Origin: Methanosphaera sp.
Lineage (GTDB): Archaea > Methanobacteriota > Methanobacteria > Methanobacteriales > Methanobacteriaceae
Assembly (NCBI RefSeq): GCF_022768985.1
Contig: NZ_JALEKL010000012.1
Coordinates: forward strand, 1-35,478
Length of the DNA stretch: 35,478 nucleotides
Direction of reading: 5' to 3'
Shown here: positions 35,052 through 35,478 of the stretch, in pieces
Position numbering within the stretch: the stretch's first letter is position 1
Layout: each line of letters opens with the position of its first letter
Position numbers and translations under genes: made by a program
The notes under the pieces: model-generated
What the model was told of the DNA's origin: nothing
What the model saw: the letters and a program-made list of their open reading frames with translations, nothing else
Databases searched by the model: none

Positions 35052-35478
35052 TTATTTTCTTGGATGTCTTAGTTGATACTTTTCATTGTATGCATCAATT
35101 TCATCCTGTTTTCCAATATCCTCAATTAGAGAACGTACATCCTCAATACAGCTTAAATCATTAATACTTGTCTTAAATATTGGATCATCAATTTTTGCTG
35201 AGTATTCCTCAATTATTGATTCATCCTCGAGAAGATCAGTCTTATTAAATAAACATATCATTGGTGTGTCAAATACATCTTTAATTTCACTATATAATAG
35301 GTACTGATTTTCCATTATATATCCTGATGTTTCAGATGGATCAAAAATGTAGATTATAACATTTCCAAGATGTTCAAGAGCAGCAATTGCATTTAATTCT
35401 ATTTCATTCATATCATCAATTGATCTATCAAGAAGACCTGGTGTGTCAATTATCTGATACTTTTTATAGTTACGTTCA
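35052..35478 (-). CDS. Nog1-like GTPase, C-terminal part (5' end beyond right edge)
   Basis: The open frame continues past the ATG at 35411 to the window edge and gives RNYKKYQIIDTPGLLDRSID followed by DMNEIELNAIAALEHLGN. It then has VIIYIFDPSETSGY and LFNKTDLL. DTPG is the G3 motif and NKTD the G4 motif of a small GTPase. DTPGLLDR...MNEIE and FDPSE(T/S)xGY are characteristic of the Nog1 branch, whose eukaryotic member acts in large-subunit ribosome assembly. The N-terminal domain, P-loop and G2 are outside the window. It ends KYQLRHPRK. Confidence 0.85.
   Translation of the reverse strand, partial: ERNYKKYQIIDTPGLLDRSIDDMNEIELNAIAALEHLGNVIIYIFDPSETSGYIMENQYLLYSEIKDVFDTPMICLFNKTDLLEDESIIEEYSAKIDDPIFKTSINDLSCIEDVRSLIEDIGKQDEIDAYNEKYQLRHPRK

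Overview
This strongly AT-rich window is archaeal and fits a methanogen of the order Methanobacteriales. The best match is a Methanosphaera-like, methanol-using, pseudomurein-walled organism; the species is inferred, not proven. Evidence: an archaeal-type 16S rRNA 5' end; the methyl-coenzyme M reductase activation ATPase AtwA; a methylcobamide:CoM methyltransferase (MtaA type); the methanofuran enzyme MfnB; 2-phosphoglycerate kinase for cyclic 2,3-diphosphoglycerate; archaeal replication factor C; a pseudomurein-binding-repeat surface protein; and a histone-fold protein. Ribosome binding sites resemble GGAGGTGAT. No insertion sequence, prophage or CRISPR array was seen.

Layout. 1-332: 5' end of a 16S rRNA gene running off the left edge, with a long leader/promoter region to about 920. 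925-3948: two carboxymuconolactone-decarboxylase-family genes facing each other; the second ends a leftward operon of Cys-rich zinc protein, mtaA, tag and the double-domain CMD gene. 4144-7642: rightward surface protein, atwA and a universal stress protein. 7682-8925: leftward cbiZ (corrinoid salvage) and tRNA-Gln(CTG). 9213-11245: rightward nadM, an HD phosphohydrolase and an 82-aa repeat protein. 11550-23410: a long leftward run with guaB, mfnB, an unlisted 49-aa gene, pheS, a CitG-like gene, hemB, speB, rfcL, rfcS, a SHOCT-domain protein and RNase Z. 23616-25130: rightward nadC and a histone-fold protein. 25302-31570: leftward type I restriction-modification operon hsdM-hsdS-hsdR. 31848-35478: leftward nitroreductase, ZPR1-like zinc protein, 2-phosphoglycerate kinase, Hsp20 and a Nog1-like GTPase cut by the right edge.

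How genes connect. MtaA (methyl transfer to CoM), AtwA (Mcr activation), CbiZ (corrinoid salvage), HemB (tetrapyrrole precursor of F430 and corrinoids) and MfnB (methanofuran) serve methanogenesis and its cofactors. NadM and NadC serve NAD synthesis. RfcS/RfcL load the sliding clamp.

Most notable observations: RNase Z has no ATG/GTG/TTG start in its full-length frame and appears to start at ATA (or ATT); hsdS carries a one-base frameshift after codon 20; a histone-fold protein has a long acidic N-terminal tail; an 82-aa cytoplasmic protein looks like two pseudomurein-binding-type repeats; and many gene ends share a C-rich tract followed by two oligo-T runs about 8 nt apart.
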